Assembly: GCF_000428945.1 (NCBI RefSeq)
Contig: NZ_AUAX01000001.1
Span: forward strand, 496,001 to 560,000
Length of the DNA stretch: 64,000 nt
DNA from: Hamadaea tsunoensis DSM 44101
GTDB lineage: Bacteria > Actinomycetota > Actinomycetes > Mycobacteriales > Micromonosporaceae
Direction: 5' to 3'
Shown: one piece after another, positions 52,780-60,678 of the stretch
How the letters are laid out: each line of letters begins with the position of its first letter
Numbering within the stretch: position 1 is the stretch's first letter
Notes under the pieces: generated by a model
Told to the model about the DNA's origin: nothing
The model's input: the letters and a program-made list of their open reading frames with translations, nothing else
Databases searched by the model: none
Translations under genes and position numbers: made by a program

Positions 52780-52841
52780 ATTTCCACGGCTATCATTTCT
52801 ACGGCTATCGTCCTCTTCAAGGGTACGATAGCCGTAGAAAT
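52780..52841. promoter_or_regulatory. operator repeats upstream of the AbiE-type antitoxin
   Basis: Direct copies ATTTCCACGGCTATC (52780-52794) and ATTTCTACGGCTATCGT (52795-52811) precede a perfect inverted copy ACGATAGCCGTAGAAAT (52825-52841). The array ends directly before the antitoxin start. AbiEi antitoxins are known to repress their own operon at such repeats. Confidence 0.7.
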
Positions 52842-52848
52842 GGAGACC

Positions 52849-53484
52849 ATGAATGCAATGACCCGGCATCCAGGCGTGCCACCCGAGATCGTTCGAGCCC
52901 CGCTGCGCACAGTGCGGGCCCGCGACGTCACCGCGTACGCGCACCCCCGTCAGCAGCTCGCCCGGCTCGCCGGACGCGGCATCCTGCACCGGCTCGCCGA
53001 CGGTTTCTACACGGTCGTCCCCCGTGAGCGGACGGGCGACACCTGGATCCCGTCGTTGGAGGGCGCCGCAGCAGGTGTGGCCGCCGCCGAATTCGGGGAC
53101 CGCCGTTACGCCCTGATGAACCTCAGCGCGGCGCGCCTGCACCGCGCGGTCCCCCGCGCCCTGGCTGTCGCGGATGTCGCCGCCCCCCGTCGGCGCCAGC
53201 CGTTGAGACTCACCGATCGCCCCGCCCGGGTGCGGTTCTTCGTTCGCGACATCGACGCGCTGCACGTGGAAATGCTGGCGACAGACCTGGGCGCGTGCCT
53301 CGTCACCACGCCCGAGCAGACGGTGCTCGACCTCGCTCACCTCAGCCCGCTCGACGATCTCCACGGAGAGGCCGTAGCGGCGATCCGGATCCTTCTTCCC
53401 CGCTGCGACGAGGCGAACCTCGCCGAGATCGCGGGTACGCAACGGCTGAAACGTGCCCTCACTCGCATCAGGGAGATGTCGTGA
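52849..53484 (+). CDS. AbiEi-family antitoxin/transcriptional regulator
   Basis: A 211-residue type IV antitoxin of the AbiE system. The N-terminal winged helix covers about residues 15-70 (VRARDVTAYAHPRQQLARLA and YTVVPRERTGDTWIPSLEG), and the remaining two-thirds is the antitoxin domain (TTPEQTVLDLAHLSPL). The start is uncertain among ATGs at 52840, 52849 and 52858; 52849 was chosen. Its stop overlaps the GTG of the toxin remnant (GTGA). It appears intact while its toxin is broken. Confidence 0.85.
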   Translation: MNAMTRHPGVPPEIVRAPLRTVRARDVTAYAHPRQQLARLAGRGILHRLADGFYTVVPRERTGDTWIPSLEGAAAGVAAAEFGDRRYALMNLSAARLHRAVPRALAVADVAAPRRRQPLRLTDRPARVRFFVRDIDALHVEMLATDLGACLVTTPEQTVLDLAHLSPLDDLHGEAVAAIRILLPRCDEANLAEIAGTQRLKRALTRIREMS

Positions 53485-53880
53485 ACCACGAACGAAGCTC
53501 CTTCGGGCTGTCCCCGGCCGACCTGGCCGCGGAGGCCGAGCGCTTCGGCGTCGCCGACGAACAGGTGCGACGTGACCACGCGATCTCCCACGTCCTGGCG
53601 GCAGACCGAGACCTGGCACGCCCGCGAAGCCTGCCGAGACCTCTACGACCTCTGGGCTCTGGCGGACTGCGGCGCGATCGACGAGGCCGCGGTCGCCGCG
53701 TTCGTGGCGCACGGCTCGACGGGACGCCCGCCACGGCCTTTCATGTTCGCGCGTACGCCCACCGAGAACGCCTGGGAGGCGGCTCTGGCCGGGCAGACCC
53801 GTCTGGAGATCGGTCCGGGGGAGGCGATCGCGGCCGTCCGGAATGCTTGGGCGGCCGCGATCGGTGAATCCTGGGACTAG
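53481..53880 (+). pseudogene. AbiEii-type toxin nucleotidyltransferase, internal deletion and frameshift
   Basis: The first 40 residues from GTG 53481 match an AbiEii N-terminus (FGVADEQVRRDHAISHVLAA). From about 53605 on, the matching continuation is in another frame: TWHAREACRDLYDLWALADC and on to the normal end at 53880. The central nucleotidyltransferase core is missing, so an out-of-frame deletion of several hundred bases joined the ends. No active toxin can be made. Confidence 0.75.
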
Positions 53881-55052
53881 TTCGTGGTGGAGCCGAACAC
53901 CTGGTCGCGTACCGCGTCGAGGCCGGTGAGCAGTGCTCCGCGCAGGACCGGCTCCGCTCCCACCTCCGACACGACCACCCGCGGCGACACCGGCGTGATC
54001 GCGGCGACCTCGTGCTGTACGCGGTCCGCCAGCGGCGTACCCCCGGCTTGTCCCACTTCGCCGGCGAGGACGACGAGCGGTGGGTCGAGGACGACGCCCA
54101 GGGAGGCGACGCCGAGCGCGAGGCGGCGGGCGAGTTCGTCGAGGACCGGGCCGCCCTTGGTGCCGGCGGCGATCGCGGCGCGGACGGCGTCGGCGGCCGT
54201 GGGGGCTCGGAAGCCGTGCTCGCGGGCGACGACGCGGACGGCGTCGGCCCCGGCGATCTGCTGGAAGGCGCCCTTGCCGCGCTTGCTGACGTCGCGCGGC
54301 AGTTCCGCGCCGGGGACGGGCAGGTAGCCGATCTCGCCGGCGGCGCCGGTGGCCCCGCGGTGCAGCCGGCCGCCGAGCATGACGGCGAGGCCGACGCCGC
54401 GGTCGACCCAGACGAGCACGAAGTCCCCGACGCCGCGGGCGGCGCCCTCGTGCGATTCGGTGACGGCGGCGAGGTTCACGTCGTTTTCGAAGAACACGTC
54501 GGCGATGAGGTCCTCGCGCAGCGCGCCGAGGAGGCCCCGGTGCCAGCGGGGCAGGTCGAACGCGAACGCGATGTCCCCAGTGGACGGATCCACGAGGCCG
54601 GGCGTGCCGAGGACGATGCGGCGGATGTCGGAGACGGCCGCCCCGCCGATCTCCGCCGCCTCGATGACGGCGGAGTGCACCACCCCAACGGGGTCGTCCG
54701 TGTCGTGGGTGGAGTGTTCCGCCCGGCCTACTATCGAACCGGTGATGTCGGCGCAGGCGGCGATCACGTGATCGGGGCCGACATCGACACCCACGACGTA
54801 CGCGCTGGACGGCGTGACCGCGTAGAGCTGCGCGTTCGGGCCGCGACCACCGGCCTGTTCGCCGACCCGGCGCACGAGTCCGCGCTCCTCCAGGCGCTCC
54901 ACGAGCTGGGATGCGGTGACCTTGGAAAGGCCGGTCCGCTCGCCCAGCTGAGTACGCGTGAGCGGGCCGTGTTCCAGCAATAGTTCGAGCGCTGCGCGGT
55001 CGTTGAGAGCGCGCAGGAGACGGGGGGTTCCGGGAAGGCGGGCAGAAGACAT
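53877..55052 (-). CDS. ROK family transcriptional regulator
   Basis: The product is 391 residues: an N-terminal MarR-type winged helix (LTRTQLGERTGLSKVTASQL) followed by a ROK sugar-kinase-like domain (VGVDVGPDHVIAACADITG and GTPGLVDPSTGDIAF). The zinc motif CxCGxxGC of typical ROK proteins is absent; the region reads PGAELPRDVSKRGKGAFQ. It is divergent from a GH3 hexosaminidase gene and is the probable regulator of it, responding to an amino sugar. Confidence 0.9.
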   Translation of the reverse strand: MSSARLPGTPRLLRALNDRAALELLLEHGPLTRTQLGERTGLSKVTASQLVERLEERGLVRRVGEQAGGRGPNAQLYAVTPSSAYVVGVDVGPDHVIAACADITGSIVGRAEHSTHDTDDPVGVVHSAVIEAAEIGGAAVSDIRRIVLGTPGLVDPSTGDIAFAFDLPRWHRGLLGALREDLIADVFFENDVNLAAVTESHEGAARGVGDFVLVWVDRGVGLAVMLGGRLHRGATGAAGEIGYLPVPGAELPRDVSKRGKGAFQQIAGADAVRVVAREHGFRAPTAADAVRAAIAAGTKGGPVLDELARRLALGVASLGVVLDPPLVVLAGEVGQAGGTPLADRVQHEVAAITPVSPRVVVSEVGAEPVLRGALLTGLDAVRDQVFGSTTN

Positions 55053-55070
55053 GGCGGCAGCCTCTGGCGT

Positions 55071-55091
55071 TTAGTAAAGTTTCTTATTAGA
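55071..55091. promoter_or_regulatory. candidate ROK operator between divergent genes
   Basis: An AT-rich stretch TTAGTAAAGTTTCTTATTAG stands out in otherwise GC-rich sequence between the ROK regulator and the GH3 gene. It contains an imperfect TAGTAA/TTATTA inverted pair. ROK regulators commonly bind such AT-rich sites. The call rests on position and composition. Confidence 0.4.
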
Positions 55092-55225
55092 TTGGTAGCG
55101 CTTAACCACTAACGGAAGAGTAGCGGTCCCACGACAACGAAGTCGTCCCCTACCCGCCCGACGCACACCGAGCCGAACGACGGCTCATGATCCCCCGGTC
55201 ACCGACGAATAGTGGGACTACAGAG

Positions 55226-56722
55226 ATGACGATCGACCCAGGACTCCGGCGCGTGGTCCTGCAGACGCTGCTCGCGTCCTTCGGCGGGCGTACCCGGGCC
55301 GGAGACGGTATCGGGGCCGGCCGTGGGAAGGGCGCGTTCACCGCCCCCCAGTGGGCCGTGGACCTGGTGAGCGAGGGCCTCGCCGGCTACTGCCTCTTCG
55401 GCTACAACATCTCCACGCCCGAGCAGCTCGCGAGCCTCACGGCCGAGCTGCGCGCGGCCCGCTCCGACGTGCTGCTCAGCCTCGACGAGGAAGGCGGTGA
55501 CGTCACCCGGCTCTACCACCGCACCGGTAGCCCCTACCCCGGCAACGCCGCCCTCGGCGCCGTCGGCGACTTCGGCCTCACCCGCCGCATCTACCAGGCC
55601 ATCGGCCAGGACCTGCGCGCCGCCGGGGTCAACCTGAACCTCGCCCCCACCGTCGACGTCAACGTCGCCACGGACAACCCCATCATCGGTACGCGCAGCT
55701 TCGGCGCCGACCCCGTACAGGTGGCCGCGCACGCCGCGGCGGCCGTGGTCGGGCTCCAGTCGACCGGCGTGGCCGCCTGCGCCAAGCACTTCCCGGGGCA
55801 CGGCGCGACCGTCGAGGACTCGCACCTCGGCCTGCCGACGGTGGACATCGCCGAGGCGCTGCTGCGCTCGCGGGAACTGCCGCCGTTCGCGACCGCCACG
55901 GCCGCCGACGCCAAGTCGATCATGACTGCGCACATCCGCGTACCGTCGGTCACGGGCGACCTGCCGGCGACCTTCAGCCGACGCGTACTCCAGGATCTGC
56001 TGCGTACCGAATGGGGCTACGCGGGCGTGATCGTGACCGACGCGCTGGAGATGGCCGGCGCGGCGAGCGCGGCCGGCGGGATCGAGAAGGCGGCGGTGCT
56101 GGCCCTGGCCGCCGGCAGCGACCTGCTCTGCATCGGCGCGGACGTCGACCTGGACCTGATCGAGCGGATCGCGGCGGAGATCGCGGCCGCGGTCGGCGAC
56201 GGCCGCCTGGCGCTGGCCCGGCTGGAGGACGCGGCCGCGCGCAACGCGGAGCTCGCCGCCTGGACCCAGGGCAGCTTCCCGACCGAGATCGAACCCGACC
56301 TCGGGTACGCCGCCGCGGCCCGCGCCATCCGTGTCGAGGGTTCGCTCGACGAGATCGTGAACCCGCTGGTCGTGCAGCTCGTGAGCGGCCACAGCATCGC
56401 CGAAGGCCCGGTCCCGTGGGGTCTCGCCCCGCACCTGGCCGCGGGCGCGGAGCACCTCGTGGCCGACCCGGCCGACAGCTCGGCCGCGTCCCTGCTGGCC
56501 AAGGCCGGCGACCGCCCGATCGTGATCGTGGGCCGGCACATCCACCGGACCCCGGCAGCCGTCCAGCTCACCGAGACGCTCGCGGCCGGGCACCCCATCG
56601 CGGTCGTGGACATGGGCTGGCCGGCGGCCTGGCGGCCGGCCGGGGCGCGGGCGTTCATGAACACCTTCGGCGCCAGCCGCGCGAACAGCCGCGCGGCCGC
56701 CGCCGCCCTCCACCTCGCCTAG
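55226..56722 (+). CDS. GH3 beta-N-acetylhexosaminidase (NagZ-like)
   Basis: A 498-residue family 3 glycoside hydrolase. The catalytic loop is KHFPGHGATVEDSHLGLP, and the nucleophile aspartate is in GVIVTDALEMAG. NagZ-type enzymes release N-acetylglucosamine from cell-wall fragments or chitin-like chains. The start ATG 55226 was chosen (MTIDPGLRRVVL). No signal peptide is present, so it probably acts in the cytoplasm after uptake. It is paired with the divergent ROK regulator. Confidence 0.9.
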   Translation: MTIDPGLRRVVLQTLLASFGGRTRAGDGIGAGRGKGAFTAPQWAVDLVSEGLAGYCLFGYNISTPEQLASLTAELRAARSDVLLSLDEEGGDVTRLYHRTGSPYPGNAALGAVGDFGLTRRIYQAIGQDLRAAGVNLNLAPTVDVNVATDNPIIGTRSFGADPVQVAAHAAAAVVGLQSTGVAACAKHFPGHGATVEDSHLGLPTVDIAEALLRSRELPPFATATAADAKSIMTAHIRVPSVTGDLPATFSRRVLQDLLRTEWGYAGVIVTDALEMAGAASAAGGIEKAAVLALAAGSDLLCIGADVDLDLIERIAAEIAAAVGDGRLALARLEDAAARNAELAAWTQGSFPTEIEPDLGYAAAARAIRVEGSLDEIVNPLVVQLVSGHSIAEGPVPWGLAPHLAAGAEHLVADPADSSAASLLAKAGDRPIVIVGRHIHRTPAAVQLTETLAAGHPIAVVDMGWPAAWRPAGARAFMNTFGASRANSRAAAAALHLA

Positions 56723-56756
56723 CCGTACCGCCCGCCCTCCGCACCACCAGCTCTTC

Positions 56757-56837
56757 CAAGATCCCGCTTGGATCAGGGAAATCACCCGAATCTTGGCCCA
56801 TGATTCGGGCGGCAAACCTGATCCAAGCGGGATCTTT
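56757..56837. repeat. family 1 palindromic repeat, copy F
   Basis: A full 81-base palindrome (CAAGATCCCGCTTGGATCAG and complement) between the converging GH3 and SnoaL-like genes, 34 bases after one stop and 4 before the other. A bidirectional terminator would sit exactly here. Confidence 0.85.
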
Positions 56838-56841
56838 GTGG

Positions 56842-57258
56842 CTAGCGGGCCGGTTCGGTCCAGGCCAGGGCCAACTGTCCCTGCGTGAGCCGCCACCCGT
56901 CCGGCGTACGCACGGCGGTGTAGGCCAGCCGGAGGCCGCTGCGCCGGTGCGGGGCCTCTCCCTCCTGGTAGTAGATGACGAGCTGGCTGGCCGAGACGCG
57001 TACGCCGGCCCCGTCCTCGGTGATCCGCACACCGCTGTGGATGTGGTGCGTACGCTCGTCCGCCACCGCCGTCCTGTGCAGGAACGCCTTGACCTCGTCG
57101 AGGCCGCGGAGTTCGCCGCCGCGCGGTGAGGAGACCGAGACGTCCGGGGCGTAGACGGTCCCGATGTCGTCGAACCGGCTCTCGTCCAGGACGTCGGCCA
57201 GGCGCGCGAACAGGTCGGCGATCTCGAACCGGTCGGCGGCGTCGATGGTGGTGGGCAT
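56842..57258 (-). CDS. SnoaL/NTF2-like protein
   Basis: A 138-residue protein with the NTF2-like cone fold (FEIADLFARLADVLDESRFD and GWRLTQGQLALAW). Start ATG 57258 has GGGAGG upstream. Such proteins are isomerases, hydrolases or binding partners of polyketide-type compounds. It is divergent from a MarR regulator that has three operator sites between them, so MarR almost certainly controls it. Confidence 0.85.
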   Translation of the reverse strand: MPTTIDAADRFEIADLFARLADVLDESRFDDIGTVYAPDVSVSSPRGGELRGLDEVKAFLHRTAVADERTHHIHSGVRITEDGAGVRVSASQLVIYYQEGEAPHRRSGLRLAYTAVRTPDGWRLTQGQLALAWTEPAR

Positions 57259-57274
57259 GGCGCCCTCCCTCGTA

Positions 57275-57351
57275 ATCGTTGGTGTAGCCAACGATACAGC
57301 CGATCGTTGGTCTTGCCAACGATCTGACCGATCATTGGTCACGCCAACGGT
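57275..57351. promoter_or_regulatory. three phased MarR operators
   Basis: Inverted repeats of the form ATCGTTGG-n5-CCAACGAT at 57275-57295 and 57302-57324, and GATCATTGG-n5-CCAACGGT at 57330-57351. Their centres (57285, 57313, 57341) are exactly 28 bases apart, placing all three on nearly the same helix face. They fill the intergenic region between the SnoaL-like and MarR genes. Confidence 0.8.
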
Positions 57352-57365
57352 GTTACCGTGATCAC

Positions 57366-57806
57366 GTGGAAGGAATCCCCGAACGCCTCGCCGCCAAGCC
57401 GAGCTGGCTGATCACCCAGCTGGCCACACACGCCCGCCGGCTGTCCGCGGCCGGCCACGAGGACGCGCGGGCCGGGGCGTACCACTATCGGATCCTGGCC
57501 GCGCTGCGGGAGTTCGGCGCGCAGAGCCAGGCCGACCTGGGGCGGCGCGGGAATCTGGACCGCAGCGACGTGGTCGCGGCGTTGAACGAGCTGGCGGCGA
57601 GCGGCTGCATCGAGCGCACTCCCGACCCCGCCGACCGCCGCCGCAACCTGGTACGCCTCACCGACGCGGGCGTCGACCAGCTCCACCGCATGGACCGGTC
57701 CCTGGACAGGGTGCAGGACGAACTGCTCGGACCGCTCTCCGCCGACGAACGCGCGACCCTGACCGGGCTGCTCACCCGGCTGCTCGCCCACCACCGGACG
57801 AGCTGA
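57366..57806 (+). CDS. MarR family transcriptional regulator
   Basis: A 146-residue winged-helix regulator starting at GTG 57366. The recognition region is QADLGRRGNLDRSDVVAALN, and the wing is TPDPADRRRNLVRLTDAG. MarR proteins are usually repressors released by phenolic or other small ligands. The three palindromes directly upstream are the obvious targets, so it should regulate itself and the divergent SnoaL-like gene. Confidence 0.93.
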   Translation: MEGIPERLAAKPSWLITQLATHARRLSAAGHEDARAGAYHYRILAALREFGAQSQADLGRRGNLDRSDVVAALNELAASGCIERTPDPADRRRNLVRLTDAGVDQLHRMDRSLDRVQDELLGPLSADERATLTGLLTRLLAHHRTS

Positions 57807-57826
57807 GCCCCAGAACGAGCTGAGCC

Positions 57827-58429
57827 TCAGGACGCGTTGTACGCCGCGAGCCGCCACCCGTGCTTCTCGTCGAACAGAAGCTCGACCCAGTGGCAGTTCC
57901 CGATCGGCCCGAACCGGTGCAGCAGATCCTCCGGGATCCCCAGCAGGTACGCCGACCCGTACTTGATCGAGCCGCCGTGCGTCGTGAGGATGCTGAGCTC
58001 GCCGGGGTGGCGCTCGGCCGCCTCGCGGATCACTTCGCTCATCCGCTTGCCCAGGTCGTGCAGCGACTCGATGCCGTCACCCGGATCGGGATCGGCGGCC
58101 TCGAACTTCGCCCGCGAGACCGGGAAGCGCTCCTTGATCTCCGGCGTCGTGAACGTCTCCCACAAGCCGAAGCCGCGCTCCCGCAGCCGGGCGTCGCGCT
58201 CCGGCCGCACATCGAGGATGTCCCCGAGCGCGTCCGCCGTCCGCGCGGCCCGCTGCAGATCGCTGCTGACCAGCGCGGCCGGCTTCAGCAGGGCGAGCTT
58301 GGCGGCCGCCTCGGCGGCCTGGCGCCGGCCGAGATCGTTGAGCGGAACGTCGGTCTGCCCCTGGACCCGGTGCTCGGCATTCCAATCGGTGTTGCCGTGC
58401 CGCCAGAGGATGATCCGTGTTCCGCTCAT
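57827..58429 (-). CDS. histidine phosphatase (phosphoglycerate mutase-like)
   Basis: A 200-residue enzyme with the catalytic LWRHGNTDWN (phospho-histidine) motif, the second LTTHGGSIKYG histidine, and an RERGFGLWE loop. The family includes glucosyl-3-phosphoglycerate phosphatase and sugar phosphatases; the substrate is not certain. It overlaps rsfS by 4 bases (ATGA), a conserved actinobacterial neighbourhood with nadD. Confidence 0.9.
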   Translation of the reverse strand: MSGTRIILWRHGNTDWNAEHRVQGQTDVPLNDLGRRQAAEAAAKLALLKPAALVSSDLQRAARTADALGDILDVRPERDARLRERGFGLWETFTTPEIKERFPVSRAKFEAADPDPGDGIESLHDLGKRMSEVIREAAERHPGELSILTTHGGSIKYGSAYLLGIPEDLLHRFGPIGNCHWVELLFDEKHGWRLAAYNAS

Positions 58430-58821
58430 GCGGCGTGTGCCTGGTTCTCCGCGAGGTCGCGGTCGACGAAATCGATCCGTGGGCAGTCCTTCCACAGCCG
58501 GTCGAGCGCGTAGAACTCGCGCTCCTCGGAGTGCTGGACATGAACCACGATGTCAACGTAGTCGAGTAGCACCCAGCGACCCGCCCGCTCGCCCTCACGG
58601 CGTACGGGCTTGGCCTTGTCGGGCAACTCCAGCAGCTTCTCCTCGATGGCGTCGACGATCGAGAGAACCTGACGTTCATTCGGCGCGGAGGCGAGCACGA
58701 AAACGTCGGTGATCACGAGTTGGTCACCGACGTCGAGCAAAACGATGTCTTCGGCCTTCTTGTCGGCCGCGGCCTGCGCCGCGACCAACGCCAGCTCCAC
58801 GGCACGCTCGGATGCGGGCAC
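58426..58821 (-). CDS. rsfS: ribosomal silencing factor RsfS
   Basis: A 131-residue protein that binds ribosomal protein uL14 and blocks subunit joining in starvation. The start is GTG 58821, with GGAAGGA upstream. Family motifs are AADKKAEDIVLLDVGDQLVI, DVFVLASAPNERQVLSIVD and YVDIVVHVQHSEEREFYALD. It overlaps the phosphatase gene by 4 bases. The nadD gene, normally very close by, is displaced by a 1.2-kb repeat island. Confidence 0.95.
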   Translation of the reverse strand: MPASERAVELALVAAQAAADKKAEDIVLLDVGDQLVITDVFVLASAPNERQVLSIVDAIEEKLLELPDKAKPVRREGERAGRWVLLDYVDIVVHVQHSEEREFYALDRLWKDCPRIDFVDRDLAENQAHAA

Positions 58822-58997
58822 CTGGTTCCTTCCGTCGGACTTCCCAGGTCTCCAGGATCTCACAGCCCCCCACCTTCGCACCCCGCCAATATGACCCATC
58901 TCGCCCTCTTGACCGAATGTCACGTTTTTGAGATCAAGAGAGTTAAGGGCGTTTGGTCCCAGGTTCGCCGATCCCTCCACCCCTTGCGGACGGACGT

Positions 58998-59077
58998 GTC
59001 CGACGATCTTGCACGAATGCCCCGAATTTCGTCCGACCTGCCCGGAATGCCCGAACATTCACGCAAGATCGTCGGAC
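58998..59077. repeat. 80-base inverted repeat
   Basis: Arms of 22 bases beginning GTCCGACGATCTTGC at 58998 and ending GCAAGATCGTCGGAC at 59077 pair with two mismatches. The element follows the upstream side of rsfS. Confidence 0.75.
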
Positions 59078-59228
59078 GCCGTCGGAGCCCGCTGAAGGTC
59101 GCCGGGATCGGGGCTGCCGTTCGTCGGGACTCGTTTGGCTTTGTCGTGACTGTCCGATATGGGCGCCCGGCAACACGCCAGGTAGTGGCTGCTCGGGCGC
59201 TGTGGTGACTACTCGGGCCTGGCGGGGG

Positions 59229-59375
59229 TTGATCATTTACGGCTGAGGTGTGAAATCGCCGCCCATTGCATGATCATTTACGGTTCCGGAGCACGCTGAC
59301 CGCTTCTGGTTACACCTGACGCGTAAACGATCATGCAGATCGGGCCGGAAATACACCTCAGCCGCAAACGATCAA
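59229..59375. repeat. nested GATCA palindrome
   Basis: Outer arms TTGATCATTTACGGCTGAGG (59229-) and CCTCAGCCGCAAACGATCAA (-59375) pair with two mismatches. Inner arms GCATGATCATTTACG and CGTAAACGATCATGC pair as well. The 147-base element is clearly richer in A and T than its surroundings. Confidence 0.75.
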
Positions 59376-59693
59376 GAAATCGGCGGCCATGGTTCACCTG
59401 GCGGAAGATCGTTCCCGCATCGCGGACGACGGCCGGCACCGGAACGGCTCAGCCGTGATCCACAGCGCATGCGATGCAAAACCCCGCCCTCACCCACGAT
59501 CCACAGCGGTTCGGATGCAGGAAATCGGCCCACAGCTGCACCCCAGCCGCAATGGATCACGAGGACGACCCCGAAACCCACATCCCCACCGCGAACGATC
59601 ACCGAGGACGTCGACCCGCCCGACCCTGTATCGGACAGTCAGGACAAAGCCCGGGTGGGCCTGACCACGCGCCCGCCATGATCACGCCGAACC

Positions 59694-59802
59694 CCTTGAT
59701 CGTGTAACGCCAGTCCGGCAAGAAAACGCTCTCCCGCCGATATAGCGCTACACGATCAAGCCCAAGCAGCCCTCATTGCCGGAATAGCGCTACATGATCA
59801 TG
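59694..59802. repeat. family 2 element (GATCA arms, GGCAAGAAA core)
   Basis: The core GGCAAGAAAACGCTCTCCCG at 59717-59736 is bounded by CTTGATCGTGTAACGC and GCGCTACACGATCAAG. A further right arm ATAGCGCTACATGATCA lies at 59784-59800. It shares the core of the 31.7-kb element but has different arms. Confidence 0.75.
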
Positions 59803-59897
59803 ACGGCGAGCCGGCCCGATGCCCATATCGGATAGTCGCGACAAAGGCCAGGCATAGCGGCGAACCAGGGGCACGGGCGAGACGGTGACCGGACGAC

Positions 59898-60021
59898 GGT
59901 GAAGGATGCTTCGCCCCACTCACCTGGCAGTGAAGGCGCCCCCGGCGCCGGAACGGTCTCCCGCGTGAGGAGCGGAGGTGAGATCGACGAACCCGGGACA
60001 AAATGCCCATAAAGATCTTGA
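59898..60021 (-). repeat. family 5 structured repeat, copy 2 (possible terminator)
   Basis: On the minus strand it starts 17 bases past the nadD stop with CAAGATCTTT, then the conserved TTTTGTCCCGGGT block and CGTCGATCTCACCTCCGCTC. Hairpin 1 is GGCGCC-GGG-GGCGCC (59935-59949) and hairpin 2 is CACT/AGTG (59917-59932). The stem sequences differ from copy 1 but still pair. Confidence 0.75.
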
Positions 60022-60038
60022 AGATATGCGGTCGGCGC

Positions 60039-60632
60039 TCAGCGGTACAGGTCGTGTTTGGCGATGTACTGGACCACGCCGTCGGGGACGAGGTACCAGA
60101 CCGGCTGGCCCGCGGCGACCCGCGCCCGGCAGTCGCTGGAGGAGATCGCCAGGGCCGGGACCTGGACGAGCGTCACGGCCTCGGACGGTAGGTGCGCGTC
60201 GGAGAGCGTGAACCCCGGCCGGGTGACGCCGACGAAGTGCGCCAGGTCGAACAGGTGCTCGGCGTCCTTCCAGGAGAGGATCTTGCCGAGTGCGTCCGCG
60301 CCGGTGATGAAGTAGAGCTTGGCGTCGTGGCCGTAGACGTCTCGCAGGTCGCGCAGGGTGTCGACCGTGTAGGTCGGGCCGTCCCGGTCGATGTCCACCC
60401 GGCTGACCGTGAACTGCGGGTTCGAGGCGGTCGCGATGACCGTCATCAGGTAGCGGTCCTCGGGCGGGGAGACCTTGGAGTCGTGCTTCTGCCACGGCTG
60501 CCCGGTCGGCACGAAGATCACCTGGTCGAGGTCGAACCGGTCGGCGACCTCGCTCGCGGCCACGAGGTGGCCGTGGTGGATGGGATCGAAGGTGCCACCC
60601 ATGATCCCGATGCGGCGCGGGCGCTGCCTCAT
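60039..60632 (-). CDS. nadD: nicotinate-nucleotide adenylyltransferase
   Basis: The enzyme makes nicotinic acid adenine dinucleotide from NaMN and ATP, the penultimate step of NAD synthesis. It has 197 residues. The nucleotide-binding motif is [15 protein letters not shown], and the second motif is [10 protein letters not shown], a variant of ISSTxIR. The start ATG 60632 (MRQRPRRIG) is next to the first motif. The usual neighbour rsfS is separated from it by repeats. Confidence 0.95.
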   Translation of the reverse strand: MRQRPRRIGIMGGTFDPIHHGHLVAASEVADRFDLDQVIFVPTGQPWQKHDSKVSPPEDRYLMTVIATASNPQFTVSRVDIDRDGPTYTVDTLRDLRDVYGHDAKLYFITGADALGKILSWKDAEHLFDLAHFVGVTRPGFTLSDAHLPSEAVTLVQVPALAISSSDCRARVAAGQPVWYLVPDGVVQYIAKHDLYR

Positions 60633-60678
60633 GATCGAAGCGTACTCCGGGAGCGTCCGCGCCGCCTGGTGTCGAGGG

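Larger units (their letters stand above)
58822..60038. repeat. intergenic repeat island B (no gene)
   Basis: These 1.2 kb between rsfS and nadD contain no supported gene. They hold an inverted repeat at 58998-59077, a nested palindrome at 59229-59375, three TTTGTC...GTCCGATAT elements (59140-59163, 59628-59650, 59821-59849), a GGAAGATCGTTCCCGCATCG element (59403-59425), a family 2 element (59694-59802) and a family 5 copy (59898-60021). Confidence 0.8.

Noticed and set aside
58822..60038. Short open frames in the rsfS-nadD spacer
   Set aside because: None has a ribosome site, coding composition or a recognisable family, and all fall across repeats.
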